Shown here: positions 63,508 to 64,000 of the stretch, one piece after another
Layout: the number at the start of each line of letters is the position of its first letter
Numbering within the stretch: the stretch's first letter is position 1
Assembly (NCBI RefSeq): GCF_001570585.1
Contig: NZ_BBXF01000007.1
Coordinates: 1-64,000 of the forward strand
Length of the DNA: 64,000 nt
Direction of reading: 5' to 3'
From: Herbidospora daliensis
GTDB taxonomy: Bacteria > Actinomycetota > Actinomycetes > Streptosporangiales > Streptosporangiaceae
Translations under genes and position numbers: made by a program
The notes under the pieces: model-generated
Database searches by the model: none
What the model was told of the DNA's origin: nothing
Seen by the model: the letters and a program-made list of their open reading frames with translations, nothing else

Positions 63508-64000
63508 ATGGTGACTCCCGAAGCCCGACTGCTGATCGTCGAAGACGAGCCGAACATCCTCGAACTGCTGGCCGCGAGCCTGCGGTACGCCGGCTTCGAC
63601 GTCAGCACCGCGTCCAGCGGCACCGAGGGAGTCGCCGCGGCCACCCGTCACCGGCCCGACCTGATCGTGCTCGACGTGATGCTGCCCGACATGGACGGCT
63701 TCGACGTCGTCCGCCGGTTGCGCGGCGGCGGCACCTTCACCCCCGTCGTCTTCCTGACCGCCCGCGACGCCACCGAAGACAAGATCCGGGGCCTGACGCT
63801 GGGCGGCGACGACTACGTCACCAAGCCGTTCTCCCTCGAAGAGGTCATCGCCCGCATCCGGGCCGTGCTGCGCCGCACCGCCGGCGACCCGACCGCCCCG
63901 CCGCCCCGGCTGACCTTCGCCGACATCGAGCTCGACGAGGAGTCCCACGAGGTCTGGCGGTCGGGCCACCCGGTGCCGCTGTCGCCGACCGAGTTCAAGC
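63508..64000 (+). CDS. OmpR/PhoB-type response regulator (partial, cut by window end)
   Basis: The start of a two-component response regulator. The receiver domain has the acidic pair in LLIVEDEPN, the phosphorylated Asp in IVLDVMLPDMDGFD, the switch Thr in VFLTARDA and the conserved Lys in VTKPFSLEEV. About residues 130-164 begin a winged-helix DNA-binding domain (LTFADIELDEESHEV and LSPTEFK). GAGAAG 6 nt upstream favours ATG 63508 over ATG 63502. The frame stays open at base 64000. A sensor kinase gene probably follows outside the window. Confidence 0.92.
   Translation, partial: MVTPEARLLIVEDEPNILELLAASLRYAGFDVSTASSGTEGVAAATRHRPDLIVLDVMLPDMDGFDVVRRLRGGGTFTPVVFLTARDATEDKIRGLTLGGDDYVTKPFSLEEVIARIRAVLRRTAGDPTAPPPRLTFADIELDEESHEVWRSGHPVPLSPTEFK

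Overview
The window is high-GC actinobacterial DNA with GTG starts, leaderless-looking genes, a CIRCE-controlled groEL without groES, DUF3263/DUF2530/DUF3027 genes and a SepF paralogue. The gene set fits a mycelial soil actinomycete, most likely of the Streptosporangiales; the genus is an inference. All gene calls come from reading translations and motifs, with no database search.

Layout. 1-580: 3' end of a 23S rRNA gene, 5S rRNA and a terminator, all on +. 580-2369: no gene, but a decayed tandem array of about 48-bp terminator-like hairpins. 2370-3632: a GT1 glycosyltransferase whose promoter carries a 17/19 match to the rifamycin-associated element (RAE), so probably a rifamycin-inactivating Rgt. 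4100-9545: SepF paralogue, membrane hypothetical, argS, plsX and a DUF1707 protein. 9731-14432: KamA-type radical SAM enzyme, small secreted protein, unlisted 53-codon gene, PEBP protein and a polysaccharide/teichoic-acid-type ABC exporter. 14910-20660: five-gene Dpp/Opp peptide importer operon. 20681-28214: secreted protein, subtilisin-like protease, SAM hydroxide adenosyltransferase, DUF3263, trehalose genes otsB and otsA flanking a secreted protein and an MFS carrier, and an ECF sigma factor.

28272-32513: SAM riboswitch, thrC and a MoaD/ThiS-like sulfur carrier, then cspA, then groEL under two tandem CIRCE operators. 32531-39522: GNAT, a HelD/HelR-type RNAP-recycling ATPase, XPB helicase and an XPB-N/WYL protein. 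39576-50257: membrane protein, TetR, HAD phosphatase, second cold-shock protein, MFS, DUF3027, a 1029-aa sacsin/GHKL ATPase, methyltransferase, DUF2530 and an NCS2 purine permease. 50326-56619: a plant-polymer block with a GH10-FN3-FN3-CBM2 xylanase, a MarR-MFS pair and a PQQ-type sugar dehydrogenase joined by a long Ser-Pro linker to a CBM2; GAAA/TTTC palindromes precede both enzymes. 56941-64000: aldo/keto reductase, a 27-bp tandem repeat, a secreted propeller-like protein, a large zinc-ribbon membrane protein, a divergent pair (131-aa hypothetical and LhgO-type oxidase) sharing one palindromic promoter, and the start of a response regulator cut by the window end.

Most notable: the RAE-driven glycosyltransferase; the symmetric leaderless promoter at 62293-62313; the shared operators of the CBM2 enzymes; the riboswitch-thrC-sulfur-carrier unit; and the rRNA-distal hairpin array. 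No CRISPR array, insertion sequence, prophage or tRNA gene was seen.
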